A stretch of 64,000 nucleotides of DNA from Helopsaltes ochotensis (Eukaryota; Chordata; Aves; Passeriformes; Locustellidae): positions 509,665 through 573,664 of the forward strand of contig VXBM01000195.1 in assembly GCA_013400155.1 (NCBI GenBank), in the 5' to 3' direction. The position numbers and the translations under genes are program-made. Below are positions 47,608 to 59,669 of this stretch, piece after piece; the first letter of the stretch is position 1, and every line of letters begins with the position of its first letter. Below the pieces are notes generated by a model. It saw only the letters and a list, made by a program, of their open reading frames with translations, was not told the DNA's origin and searched no databases.

Positions 47608-49579
47608 ATGGTTCTCATTTGTGTGCTACCCTGATTATTAGGAGAATTCTTCTTTTCCCTCCTTGCATTTAACAGCCGTAAGTCTTGCTGCTGTCTAATG
47701 CTGTGCAGTACGGTATGAGTGGATTTGCTCTTCTGTCTTGTCCAACTGAGAACTCTTGCACATTCACCATAATTGACCATTCCCTTCACCTTTCATCTGA
47801 CACAGATAAGAGAAATAACCTCACCCTGATTGCACAGTTTCCTTTCATCCCATACAACATATCTTGTCTCCTGATGGAATATTCCCACTGTCATCATCCC
47901 ATGACTTCTGAAGCAGTTGACCAAATTCTTGTTAACCTTGACAGAGGAACAAGTATTCCCTGCTTCTGTGGGGTGGTAACCAGAGTTACGAACTCTCCAC
48001 TGAAACAGCATGGAAGGCAAGTTAGGCAAATTTATTTTTCTTAAACCATTATTTGAAGGAGAAACAAGCAGCTCATCTGTGTCACCTAGAGATGACATCT
48101 CAGGGCCCTCTCACTGCCCTATTTTCTTTCTGAATTGGGTAATATTTTGAAAAATTATCCACTGCAATATGTAGACTGGAGATTGGATGATAAAATACGA
48201 ACCACTTTTCCTGCTTGTCACATCTTTAAATTATTTATAATAATAATCAGCTGAACTATATTAAGCCAAAAATTACAAGAAATTTCACTGTGTAGGTTTC
48301 TGTTTATTTAGATTACTCCAAATAAAAGTTGATTGAAAATGAAAAGAAGAAAATTGAATTACTTTAACTGATTATGCAGAGAAATGTCAATTTAATAGTT
48401 TCCTATTGTTTCTTTGTAATTGTTTTACTCCCTCTTCAAGTCTTTTTGGTGGCTTCTGCAGGTGGGAAACTTTATTTTGTGATGAGAAAATTCTTCCCAC
48501 AAGGGGAAAAAATACACATTTCATTAATTTCATAGAAATTTATGACTTAATTTCTAGTAAAACCTACAGTCGCAACTCAGGTTCGAAGCAAAATATTTTC
48601 AAAATGGAGGTTTATATCTGTTTTAAGGTGTCTATTTAAACTGGTTTTAATTTTGTATTTCATCCTTTTGCCATTGATAACAAGACTTTTTCCAATCCTT
48701 ATTTACACTCACAAAACCCCAGAAAATTTAAAACTGTCAGGATGGAATGGGAAGATGGTGGAGCCTGAGGGGACTTGAATTTGGCTCTGTCACAGACTTC
48801 CTTCAAATGTAGGATTAGTTATCTAGTCTTTCCCTCTGGTTCCCTACCTAGACAGTGGGAACAGTACTATTTTTCAGCCTGCTGAAGGCCTCATGAGAAA
48901 AAAGTATTCAGAAATGTGTTTACTTAGGGAGTGAGGCATGTGGGTCCCTTGAGTTTTGAAATATCTTATTTTTCTTAGCCCTGGAAATGTCTATAAATTT
49001 AATTTCAACCTGGTTGGATAAATTTGAGGTGTTTTAATGTTGTGATATGTGCAGTGCTGCGACAGATATTTAAAGAAATGCTGACCAGCATTGGCTTGTC
49101 ACTGATGTCTGACCACTGCCCTCTTGAACCAAACTCTTACAATACTCCTATGAGTCTCTTTTCTACATGGAAATTCTGTCCAAGGACACAGAACTTAATG
49201 TGTTTACATATTGAAATTGCTCTTCCAGGTGGAATTGTAAATCTCCTTTCAAAATGTGTCAGTCTCCGTGAGCTAAGCAAACAGATCCCATTAGAAATGT
49301 GAAAAGCCTTGGGGAATTATTTATACAATGAATTAAAAAGACAGACAGTGGTGAGAAGTGTCCCAGTGAAACAAGGTAATTTGCAAAGGAATAGTAACTT
49401 TCTATGAAAACAATGAGATTAAAAAAAAAAAAAATAGAAAAGTTTCTCAGAGAAACTGAGATCAGGCATTATTACTTTCTGGAAAAAATACCAGGGTTGC
49501 CCATGAAGGAGTTAAATCAAAAGAGGCAATAGACCAGAAGTGATATCTGTCAATGCCTTGTGAAGGGCTTAAAAGGAGG

Positions 49580-49740
49580 GACATGTGAACATAAATGGTT
49601 AGCTGTTGAAGAAGACTTTGACATTACTAGCTTTTGTGAAACATGGTGGTATGGCAAAAATCAATGGGAACCTTTACTACCTGGCTATGAAACCAAAGTA
49701 AAGAGTTTCAATTTAAGGGATGAAGGAATAACACCTCAAC
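49580..49740 (+). pseudogene. Fossil CR1-type LINE endonuclease fragment
   Basis: An 84-codon open frame at 49560-49811 contains DFDITSFCETWW, then W six residues after the second W, then GY six residues after that. The same ETWW-x5-W-x5-GY spacing occurs in the apurinic-type endonuclease domain of CR1 ORF2 (the catalytic Glu region, typically ITETWW...W...GY). The Glu codon is at 49638-49640. The Arg/Gly-rich strand that normally follows is not recognisable. There is no start of ORF2 and no reverse transcriptase nearby, so this is a short, very old remnant on the plus strand. Family membership is inferred from motif spacing only. Confidence 0.6.
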
Positions 49741-50329
49741 CTCAAAGTCTCCCCAGGAAAAAAGAATGCAAAAGTCAACAATTCTACAGCAGAATTTACG
49801 AACAGGCTTAAAACATTCCATACAGGAGTACAAATCTGCTCCAAAATTACCAGCTCCAGTGTTTTTTGCATTCAGACATGAAAGATCATTTTAATGTCCT
49901 ATTCCTTTATTCAAAAACTCGTTCATTTGAAAGCCCTTTAAAAGTGCAGCCTGTGGCTCCGCAGTTCTGCCTTCTGCGATCTGAAAGGCTTCTTTCCAAA
50001 AATCTGCTCTTGGAGAGATTAATGTGATAGCAACTGGCAGATCTTGTGCTCACCTGGCCGTTCCCTTTGGGGGCAAAGCAGGTGGCAGACTCGGTTATGT
50101 GCGAGGTTGGAACACAAGATCTAATAGTCACTGCTTAACTTAGAAATGCCTGCCCTGTGCCAGGGGTAAGTTCATGTGCAGAAGGAGAAAAAGGCCAGAG
50201 CCCATCTCTTGTCGCCCTGGTTTTCAGCCTTCTGATGTGTTTTCATTCTTGCAACGAAGTTCTCACGCTTTCAAATATCAACAATAGTTTGTTTTCATAT
50301 TTTCATGGAGGAGGAGAGAATTGATGGAT

Positions 50330-50493
50330 TGTTAGTTTGACCAGTGGATTGGAGAGGTGGCAACACTCTCGGCCAATCCATGGTTGGAATGAGGAATGTA
50401 TATAATGGAGTCAGAATAAAGGTCAGCCTCTTTTGCTCTTCCACCTCTGTGTGTCTGTGTCTTTGTGGTGCTCTATAGTGACAATCTCTCACA
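50330..50493 (+). mobile_element. LTR-like block with CCAAT, TATA and AATAAA signals
   Basis: The block begins TGTTAGTTTGACCAG and ends near CTCTCACA. It has a CCAATCCA box at 50373-50380, TATATAAT at 50399-50406 and AATAAA at 50415-50420. A GT/CT-rich stretch (CACCTCTGTGTGTCTGTGTC) then resembles an R-U5 region. CCAGTGGATTGG (50341-50352) is partly complementary to CCAATCCATGG (50373-50383) and could form a hairpin. The compact order CCAAT-TATA-polyA signal-U5 is typical of short avian ERVK or alpharetrovirus-like LTRs. No gag/pol remnant or target-site duplication was seen; the family is not identified. The GC-rich 50494-50680 stretch may be leader or flank. Confidence 0.6.
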
Positions 50494-52233
50494 CTGCTCC
50501 TGGTCAGGACAGGCTGCCCTGCTCTGCCGCTCCCAGACCACATCAGAGCTGCTTCTGGCCATGGCTCCCAGGGCTGGCTGCCCCTGGGACCACGGTTAGA
50601 GCAGCAGATTAAACTGCGGAGGAAAGAGGGGGATAAGGAGATGAAATGCAGTGTTCTCATGGTGGATCTGGGGGGAGCAGTCAAGTTAATATGTGAAAAC
50701 CAGGCATAACTGGTCGGAAAAGAAAGAAAAAGTAAATGGTGCCAATTAAAGTGATTGCTTCTTAATGATGTGTGTTATAACAAGTAACTTAATCTGTTAA
50801 CATTGGAAGAAAGCTGTACTCAATAAGCAGGAGACATGAGACAGCTTAAAGTCTGCAAGTAATGGTTTTCTTTTTTTCTCACTGAGTGTTCCAGAAAGAT
50901 CTTGATGGAAAAAAAAATAAGCCCTCCTGACCAAATGATCAACTGTTTGATTCTTCAAGTCCTCAGCATCTCATGTAAAATAGCTATGAGCAACCTTAAA
51001 TTTGTAACAAAGGAGAAAACAGCAACTTGCTAGGGAATTTATTTAATCTATATATTCAAACTGACAGTACGCTGGATGTCAGTCTGTGCTTCTTGAGGAA
51101 GAAGAAAATTTCCATAGGGTTCATGTTGCTGGTTGATTCAGAATGCCTATTATAATTGTGAAATATTGGTAGGAATGGATTGAGATATATTCATGACAGT
51201 AGGTGGACTAATGAAATTCAGTGACTTTATTTAAAATGTGCAGGCGTTTATTATAATACTGTAATAGAAATGTCATTTACCCTGACGGGAGGAGAGGGAA
51301 AAGCCCTGTCAATGAATAATAATGAAGTTATTTAAATGTCAGCTTTCTTGCAAATAGTTTGCAAAACAGAAATTATTCTACTTGTTTCTAGTTTTGTTTT
51401 TAATTTATTACTGGGAAAGCCAGAGCTTCAATCTCACAATTTTGGTACATTTTTATACTGTGAAATGAGCTAGTAATCATAAAAATGTTTATCTTCTTGC
51501 ATTGTCTTCTGCTTTACTGGAAAAATAGGGAGTTGGATTTTAAACAGCTAATGGTAAAATTTGGGATTTAATTATAGCAATACCAACTAATGTGGTGGGA
51601 CAGGTGTGAGGTTCAGAATTGAGTCTAAATACTTCTATTTTCTGAATATTATTATTCTACTGTCATCTGCATTTTAGTGACATCCACAACGTACCCCTCA
51701 CATCCCCCTTTTCCCCCAAACAATTTGAGACACCATTGCAACACACGTGTCTACACAAGACACAATAAAATAAGGCTTACTGTTCACTCATTTACAGATA
51801 GTTATTCCATTAGCTGTAGCTATTTAGAAGGCACAGTTTATTTTTGTGTTTTCAGCTCTACAGGTCTTGGGTTTAGACCTTTACAATGATTTCTCCAGGC
51901 GTTTGCTTGCTCATGGACAGATGAGTAAAACTGATTTCTCTCTGCAGAACTTCAGAGAAGCAGTCTTCCACACAGAATGTGGAGATGTTGGTTGCTACTT
52001 ATCCTTTCCCCTTCAGATAACTGGGATTGAATTTGTTGATCCTGCTCTGTCATTAGTGCCTGCACCCTGCTGAGGTGCATCTGTCTTTTGCTGCTCTTCC
52101 AGGTTAGGCTGCCTTCCTGGGCCATCCCATGGCTGATGTGTTTTTATGGCTTAGGAGTCTCACGCTGCTTTATACACCCATTTATTAAGGCAAACAAAGC
52201 TCATTATCTAGGCTGCTAATCAGTGCCTCCTTG

Positions 52234-52261
52234 TATACATACATACATATATATATATATA
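52234..52261 (+). repeat. TACA/TA microsatellite
   Basis: TATACATACATACA is followed by an uninterrupted TA run. It is likely length-polymorphic. Confidence 0.95.
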
Positions 52262-54663
52262 ATAGAAATAAGATGAATGTGGGTTGGTGTTATGCCTGGG
52301 TTGGATCCCAACAGAGACTTCCCACGTATGCAGTGTTTCCTTTGATACAATTCTTTTTTCCCACTGCTCTGCAAATGTATCTGTTACCATTTCTTTGTGT
52401 TAAAGCACTTATGGATGCCTATCTACTGTTGTATATACAACATTCCCCTCCTTCCCCTGCCCCCGCCCCCCCCCTTCATTAAAACTAAGGGTAGCTGTAA
52501 AGTGGTACAAAAGAAAAAATTGTTAAGTGGGAAGGTAGAAGGCCATGCTATTGTCAGTTTAGAACACAATAATGAGAGTAAGATCTAATAGTAGCTCCTT
52601 CGATTGCTTGTGAATTCCTTCATCTGATAAAAAAAAAATGTTTTTCTAAGCTTTTAAATCTTTCAATTTCTTTTATGGATGTTGACAGAAGCACCGCTTC
52701 CATCTGTATAGAGTGTTACCTGTAAATAAAGCTGTGAATGCAAAACAATTGCCTAGAGATTTGAAGTAAGAAGTGGCTGGCAATTCTGAGATTACCGTTT
52801 GCAATAGGCTGTTGACATAAGTTTGCTTGTGTTGTGGCAGGGTTACTGGCTGCCTTTCTTGAACAATTTCAAAGCAAGTTTTATGTCTCAGATTTTCTTT
52901 GCTCCTATCCCCTTTTGAAGGATCCCATTTTGAATTCATTGTCACTGGTATAAGAAAAAGCAGCATTATTTTGTTAATATTTTTTTCCTAACTCAGCAGG
53001 TCAGATGTAGTCCTTACTCTCTTTGCATGTCTTTGCCAGCTCAGGCTTCACAAAGTGTAGCTTTTGGGGTTTAGGCAGAGAGCAGCAGAAATAGCCACGC
53101 CTGATAAGGCTGGGTGGTGAGGTGGGGCAAGGTAACAAAGGGAAGATGCAGTCCCTGGCCAGGCTGTGTTCAGCATCCTGCTGTGGATCCCCTTGCCTTG
53201 ATGCTGGAGCATCTCTGGAATACTCAGTAACAGAAACAATCAGAACAGTAGCCTACTCCTCAGTCCTCTGAGGAAATAACTCAGTTAGTTTATATGTGCT
53301 CCTGAGAGAGATGACCTTATAAAGGGAAAGATCAGTCAGCAGATGAGGATTTGACGTTAATGTTCTAAACACCAAAGGTCATACATGCACACAGGAGGGC
53401 GTGTGTTTATTGGAGGAAAGGAGAAGTCTATGGACATAAATCATAGGCCAGTTGTTATATGAGCAGCAGAGATGTGCAAAGGCTTCCATAAGGTTCCTAA
53501 ATAGAAAGACTCAGCTTTAATGCAGATTCACGTTTTAGTGCAATTCATCTTTCATGGACAAAACCCTAAGCTGCTGCTTTCTTGTTTTATTCATGAACTG
53601 ATTGCAAAATCTGAAATCCCAGGAACTATAATATGAATGTAGGTATGGTACTTGATTCAGAAATCACCCTCCATATTCCACCAAAAAAAGAGTAAGCATT
53701 AAAGGCTTAATGCCTTTGTGAATTTAGCCACTGTTGCCGTGATAGGAGAGAACCTGCAGTAATGGGAGCCAAGATTTTACTTCAGAATGTCTGGTTTTGG
53801 AGTGCTTAGCAAAAGGGAAAATTCGTGTTACTGCTTGCAAGTGAAGTTCTATATAGGCCCATTTGTACATGTTACAGACAAGATACAGGAATATGTCATG
53901 CTTTTGAATGTCTGTTGCCCAGATAGATGTCCCTTTCTGCAATTTATGGATGCCAACTCAACTGGTTTGGGCTGATTTTCTAAATCTCTGGCATACTGGG
54001 ACAGAATTCAGGCAAGCATGAGCTGCATAATGAGCAGAAGCTCTGCTTTTGATGATTGATCTTGCTTCTAGTCACATATAACTCCTACAGGAACACTGGA
54101 CAGTCTTATTTGTTCACTTTTTTGTTCTTCCCCAAGACATGTAGTCAGTGTTTTTATGGGCACCTCATTTCAGAAATATTTTATTTTCTCTACTGAATGG
54201 TGGCATTTAAAGCAAGAATAAAGCATGTGTCCATCCTTTCTTCTAGTCCGTGTCAGAGAAACTACTTTGGAATATGCTGAGATGAGCCATCTTAACAAAA
54301 TTAGTCTAAGTTTGGAGTATATGATGAATTGATAACCTTAGTATCTTGCTGTCTGCTGTTTGGCATTTCTGACAATCATTATCTTCTGTATGCAGAATGT
54401 AGCATTTCTTATTGTGCATGTTTAAGATGCTTTGGGAAGATGCTGGTTTAATTTTTCCTAATCTAATTTAAATGCAAATTATAAACAGGCACATGATGCT
54501 GTGTGTATATAATTAAGTATCATTATATACTACATGAATCATTGCAAAAGCTCTGGAGAGCCATTCCGCTATTTAAAGCATGACTTATATTGAAAAGCTG
54601 CCAAGTGACTTGTGGTTTTGTGATTAAGTGTTTGTACTTATAAGAATCTCTCTTGAATTGTAG

Positions 54664-54763
54664 GTCAACAGATTACGGGACAACATATGAGAAACTGAAT
54701 GATAAAGTTGGTCTGAAGACTATTTTGAGCTACTTGTACGTTTGCCCAACAAACAAACGTAAG
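54664..54763 (+). CDS. SORCS3: SORCS VPS10-domain receptor, internal exon (100 bp) with Asp-box
   Basis: This is the second exon of the same receptor. After G completes the split Arg codon it encodes 33 residues beginning STDYGTTYEKLNDKVG and ending with the block VCPTNKRK. STDYGTTY fits the BNR/Asp-box pattern (S/T-x-D-x-G-x-x-aromatic) that stabilises beta-propeller blades in VPS10 proteins. TILSYLYVCPTNKRK agrees with SORCS3 as I recall it; SORCS1 has Asn instead of Cys, and SORCS2 is quite different here. The acceptor is ATTGTAG with a modest pyrimidine tract. The donor is AAG|GTAGGT, near consensus. The 3' junction is phase 0. The two exons total 168 bp (56 codons), so joint skipping would keep frame. 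The next expected exon was not found downstream and presumably lies outside the window. Confidence 0.94.
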
Positions 54764-57700
54764 GTAGGTGACGATGTGTTGGCTCATTTCAGCTTTATGG
54801 TGCTATTTCTGTCCTGGACCTCTCTTCTCATTTCCTCAATATCTGTTACTGTTTAAGTAGCAGGAATCTCTCTGTCGCTCTTGCCTTGAAAAAAATGTGT
54901 TACTTTATCAAAATATAACTCAAATTGTACCGCCTATACCACTTACCAGTAATACTTGAGGGAGAGATGGCTATTAAATGAACAGGTACTGTGCATGTAA
55001 TTGTTTGCTTACCTTCTGGATGGTGTTGATTTTGTTGTCTGGAAGGGAGAGAGACTCGTTAAAATGGCAGAAATGCATCTACAGTGACCAGATTGTATGT
55101 AACATTATTTGTCTTTTAAGTGCTCCCAATAGTGAACTGAACAGGATTTGACAAATTCCTGCAGAGAAAATGCCTTCGAAGCCCAGAAGGTTTTAATCAT
55201 TCAGACACCCTACTGACTAACAATTTACTATGAATTTATAATGCTGACATATTCATGAAAGGAAACTGGAAGCCTTCTTTGAGATACATTTTTGACAATT
55301 TTTTTTTAGTTTTCTCCTTATTTTTCAGTCCTTGTGCATACTTGGAGTCACTACAGTCAAAACTGAATTGCATTGGCAGAAAATGTTAGTGAAGACTCAC
55401 CCCTAAAATAGACTGGGTGTATTTGGGCAGCTGAGGTCACTATGCTACTGTTCTCACTATACTGAAACAATTCTGTGTTACTAAGACAGACTGTGAAAGA
55501 AGAGGGAGCTGTCCTAACCAGAGAGGACAATGCTTAGCAGTTTAAATTGCAATTTAATGGCCCCAAATTAGTGGAGATACGGTATCTCATTGATACTGAC
55601 CCTTAAGAAGATATGAAGCTCTTCTCTAGAAGCTGAAGAATGGAATTATCAGGTCACTTAAATGTCCTTCAGCAAGCCAACTGAGGTGCAGGCTGGCACT
55701 GAAAAGCCTTCATCACCCCTGGCTGCATCCTGCACCCTCCCACTTCCTGTCTTTCTCTGCCACCTTTGTTTGTGTAGCCATCTGGTGAGCTGCATCCAGG
55801 ACTGACCTGCCTGAAAACTAATCCCTTTCCAGCTCAAAAACTAAATACATGAAAGGAAAAAGCTTTCAGGCAGAAGTGTGGAACTATCTTTTCTGGCAGA
55901 AGTCTGCTGTAAATTTGGCCTGTAGTCAGTATGGTACAGTGCCAGAGGAAAGCTGCAACACCTGGGATGAGAGGACCTAGGTAATGGTCTAAGATTGAAT
56001 TTTTCAAAGTTCCTTTCAGCAGGAGCTGAGTTAGGCTTGCAGGGAGAACTTTTGGAGGCTCTCCTTATGCTGTTTCTGTAGAACATCAGGCCATTCCATC
56101 AATAAGCATTTAGTTTTAGACACCCAAATCACCCAAATAGACCTCTGAGGCTAAGAGAGCATGGCACGTGTCCACACTAAGAATACTTAGTGAAAGCAGA
56201 AGTAGTGAAGCTCAAGGTCATTATTCTACCTACTGTGGAATGAAAAGCTGAAGGAAACATACTTAAAAAATTTGCCACCAAGGAAAAATCTATGGCTCCT
56301 GAGACCTGATCCCCTCTCCTCCCCTGAAATTCTCATAATGCTTTCAGAAACCCTGGTCACTTTGAAAGTTGCATCTTGTTTCACTAATGTGGGCTGAGTG
56401 CATGGCTTCAGAAATACTTCTAAAATGTAGAACTCAACTACTCTAAACTCCATGAATTTTATAAAACTCATACCCTTCATGTGAAGGGTTTATACACGGG
56501 TGCAGTTAGTACTGGGCAAATGCTAACAGTGTGTTTTTCCCTAAATATTAGTTGTATGTGGTGATTTTTCAGACTGCACCTGCAGCCTTTGTTCCACTCT
56601 TCCTTAGCAGAGAGATAAGGCTTCTTCAGTAGTAGAAAAGAAAATGGTGCATTTTTCTTCTTGAAGTTATTGGATGAGAGACCTTGCTACGGCCGTGATC
56701 CGTAAGGGGAGTCAGCATGTACTTAACTTACTGAAGTTCCCTTGTTTTGTGAAAAAAGAAATTCTTTTAGCACATACTTAACTTTTAAGAGTAGCTCCAT
56801 TGAAACAGAAGGTAAATTTTGAACTTAGCTGACTCAGGACTGATAGTTTGCAATGAAAAAAAGCAAGTGTACCATTTATGTAAAGCATCTTCTTTGCAAA
56901 GCAGAGCAGTTAGAACAGTGAACGGCAGAATGCATGTAATTGGATTTATTAAAATAATTGATAGATTTGTTCATGAATTTCTGATTATTTTCACATTCTG
57001 GAAATGAACAAACAACATGTGTTAAATAAATTGTTTGTTGTAATTTATTTGCTCTTCTCCATCTTGAAAAAAAAATGGATCTATAAATACCCAGTATTTG
57101 CAGAGCTTCCCACAGCCCATGCATGCCAATTTATTTCTAAAAGCTTTTGACTTCCAGTTCTTGTCTCTTTATTGAACAAAATTAAATCCTTTAACCAGAC
57201 ATTGCAGGCAATGTCATATTGCAAAAGGATGCTTGGAAAAAAAAAATTAGAACAAAGTCAAACATTATTTACAATTTAAGCTGACGACCTATTGCTATTG
57301 CTTGGCATTTTTCTGAATTACAATATTTTCCAAAGAAAATAACAGAAAGTGGTTACTAACATAGTGATGTATAAGTCCTGGCAAAGAGAAGTGGAAGCAT
57401 TTTTTAGTTTTCTTTCCTTTTCCTGAATTACTGTGCTACCTGGTCGTATGACAGATGACACTGATCAGGGGGTAAAAAAATGTACCACATGGATCTTGCC
57501 AGAGACACAGAGCCTGTTTGAGTATTTGTCAACAAGTCTCCAGAAGAGATATGTGCGATGTGCAATAAATCCCTAGGCTTAGGTATGTCAACATCGGTTT
57601 ATTTGTTAGGTTCATAGAGCCTTCTCTGATCAGAAACAAAATTATTTGAATGCTCCTACATGAAGAAATACTGTTTTGGAATAATGTTGATGGGTTGCAA

Positions 57701-58360
57701 ACTAAACTAAAGTAGAAATCCAAGTTGATACCTTGAAATTCTATTTTCACAGAAGTGTGTCGTTCATTTTCCCAGAAACTCACATGCACTAAGCCTTACA
57801 GTCTTTCTCTATAAAAACATTTCAGATAGGTTGTTTTTACTCATTGCGTGGAAAATCATAGGCATATACACATAAAAAGTGAATGGGTCGTGGTAGGGAC
57901 TCTAGAATTTGTTTAACTGGAGGTTTTCTTTGACTCAGGAAGTGCTGCTGGCTAATTTGGATGCTGCATCCTTGTAGGAAGCACACTGTGTTCTCTGCAA
58001 AGAGCCAGTTTGTGCAGCCCGTTCGCTCTTTGTACTTTCGAGCCCCTTGTATCTGTGTATCTTCAGTTAATTAACAAATGCTGGGTGATAGTATCTGCCA
58101 GTGACTTTTATGCTATTAATAGGACTAGTGCATCAGATATTTCCTGTGGGTTTGGATTTTTGTGGTAGTGTTTGTTTGTTTGTTTTATTTTTTCTCTCCC
58201 TTTCCGCAGGCCTGCCTTGATTTTTTTTCGCTTTATTCCTCCAACTGTTCAGATTTTAATTGCTGTATGGAACAGCGTTGCCTTTTTTCTCTCTCTCTTT
58301 AAAGATGAATGGATTACAGATGCCTTCCTTTTCCTTCATATTCACTGCTTGTGTTTATCA

Positions 58361-58379
58361 CCTTTATTACCTTTATTAC
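58361..58379 (+). repeat. Tandem CTTTATTAC units
   Basis: Two exact copies of a 9-mer in a row; simple slippage repeat. Confidence 0.9.
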
Positions 58380-59379
58380 AGTGTGTTAAACATTGTCCTG
58401 TTGAGTGTGTAGCATCAAGATAGGACATATTTATTGTAAATAAAATTGCATGGATTTCAATGCTGGCTAGATCCCCAACTACTTCAAATTTATTTATATT
58501 AATGAGTTTTAAATGAAAGGAAATTAAAGGAATGGCAGCCTAGCCTTCTGTTCTTTCTAGCACTGGCTGGTGTTTCTGCACAGAATAGTTGGCAAAAGTT
58601 TCTATTAGTCAAGATAGTAGGAAATTTACCCTTATTAGCTGAAATGGGAATGATTGATTGCTACTTTCTATCCTGTGGTATTAGGTAAGTTTATTTTCTT
58701 TAGGAAAGTTCAGTTTCTGAAATGTAAACTGCCCTCTTGTATAAAGTGTAAGACCTGTGTGCTTTACCCTTGCCTTTGTACCCACTCTTCTAAGAGTCGG
58801 GGAAAATGTCCACAGAGGTGAACACTTCCACCTGGCATTGCTGTTTCTCAGGAGTCTGCTTATCTTCAGTTGATAAAATCAGTTTGGGAACACTTCTAAA
58901 TATTCTCTCTCTGACCTGCCTCACTACGGAAACTTTCACAACTCTGATGTGAGGGCAGGTCTTGATTTTTTCAGTCAAGGAACAAACAGTTCATTCCGGT
59001 GGTGTCCTCGTGGTATCCTCTGTAAACCTCAGTGTGGAGGCTGTCAGTTTGTACTGGAGAGGTTAGAGCTCAGAGAGCTCTGAGCACACCTCACTGTGGA
59101 CTAAGCCAATCCTGGGGCCATCAAGGGATGGATGGCATCCTTAGCAAATTAGGCACAGCGGGAAACCACCTCTGTCAGTCATGCCAGTGGCATACTGTGT
59201 GACTGAAGTCCACTCTTGCTGAGATAAAAGCAATTATTTCCTTGCTCCCTTCTCTTCATTTGGAAGGAAAGGTCCTTGTTAGCTTCAGGCTCTGAGTCCA
59301 GCCTTCAAAAGAGACAGCCATAAGAGACCAAAAAGGCATATGTGAATGGTTGGAATTGTTTGGGGTTTTGTGGCCAGTG

Positions 59380-59669
59380 NNNNNNNNNNNNNNNNNNNNN
59401 NNNNNNNNNNNNNNNNNNNNNNNNNNNNNNNNNNNNNNNNNNNNNNNNNNNNNNNNNNNNNNNNNNNNNNNNNNNNNNNNNNNNNNNNNNNNNNNNNNNN
59501 NNNNNNNNNNNNNNNNNNNNNNNNNNNNNNNNNNNNNNNNNNNNNNNNNNNNNNNNNNNNNNNNNNNNNNNNNNNNNNNNNNNNNNNNNNNNNNNNNNNN
59601 NNNNNNNNNNNNNNNNNNNNNNNNNNNNNNNNNNNNNNNNNNNNNNNNNNNNNNNNNNNNNNNNNNNNN
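59380..59669. other. Assembly gap (290 N)
   Basis: A run of 290 undetermined bases. Any open frame spanning it is meaningless. Flanks are ordinary intron, GTGGCCAGTG on the left and CATCAAAATATATA on the right. Confidence 1.

Larger units (their letters stand above)
20695..54663 (+). other. SORCS3: Intron of SORCS gene, about 34 kb, phase 2
   Basis: The intron is bounded by donor GTATGG at 20695 and acceptor TTGAATTGTAG ending at 54663. Long introns in the 5' half are typical of SORCS genes. Named contents are the second copy of the duplicated repeat (22506-22955), a CAA/CAAA simple repeat (29281-29324), hairpins at 30408-30433, 31519-31541 and 40121-40141, and a PBS-like motif (35143-35152). 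They also include a TTCC..GGAA palindrome cluster (45951-45998), a solo ERV LTR (47067-47607), a CR1 endonuclease fossil (about 49580-49740), an LTR-like block (50330-50493) and a TA-rich microsatellite (52234-52261). The stretches between (22956-29280, 35160-39950, 40290-45940, 52270-54660) are AT-rich with no gene that I can see. The intron contains no frame resembling a missing VPS10 segment, and the flanking exons join cleanly. Confidence 0.92.
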
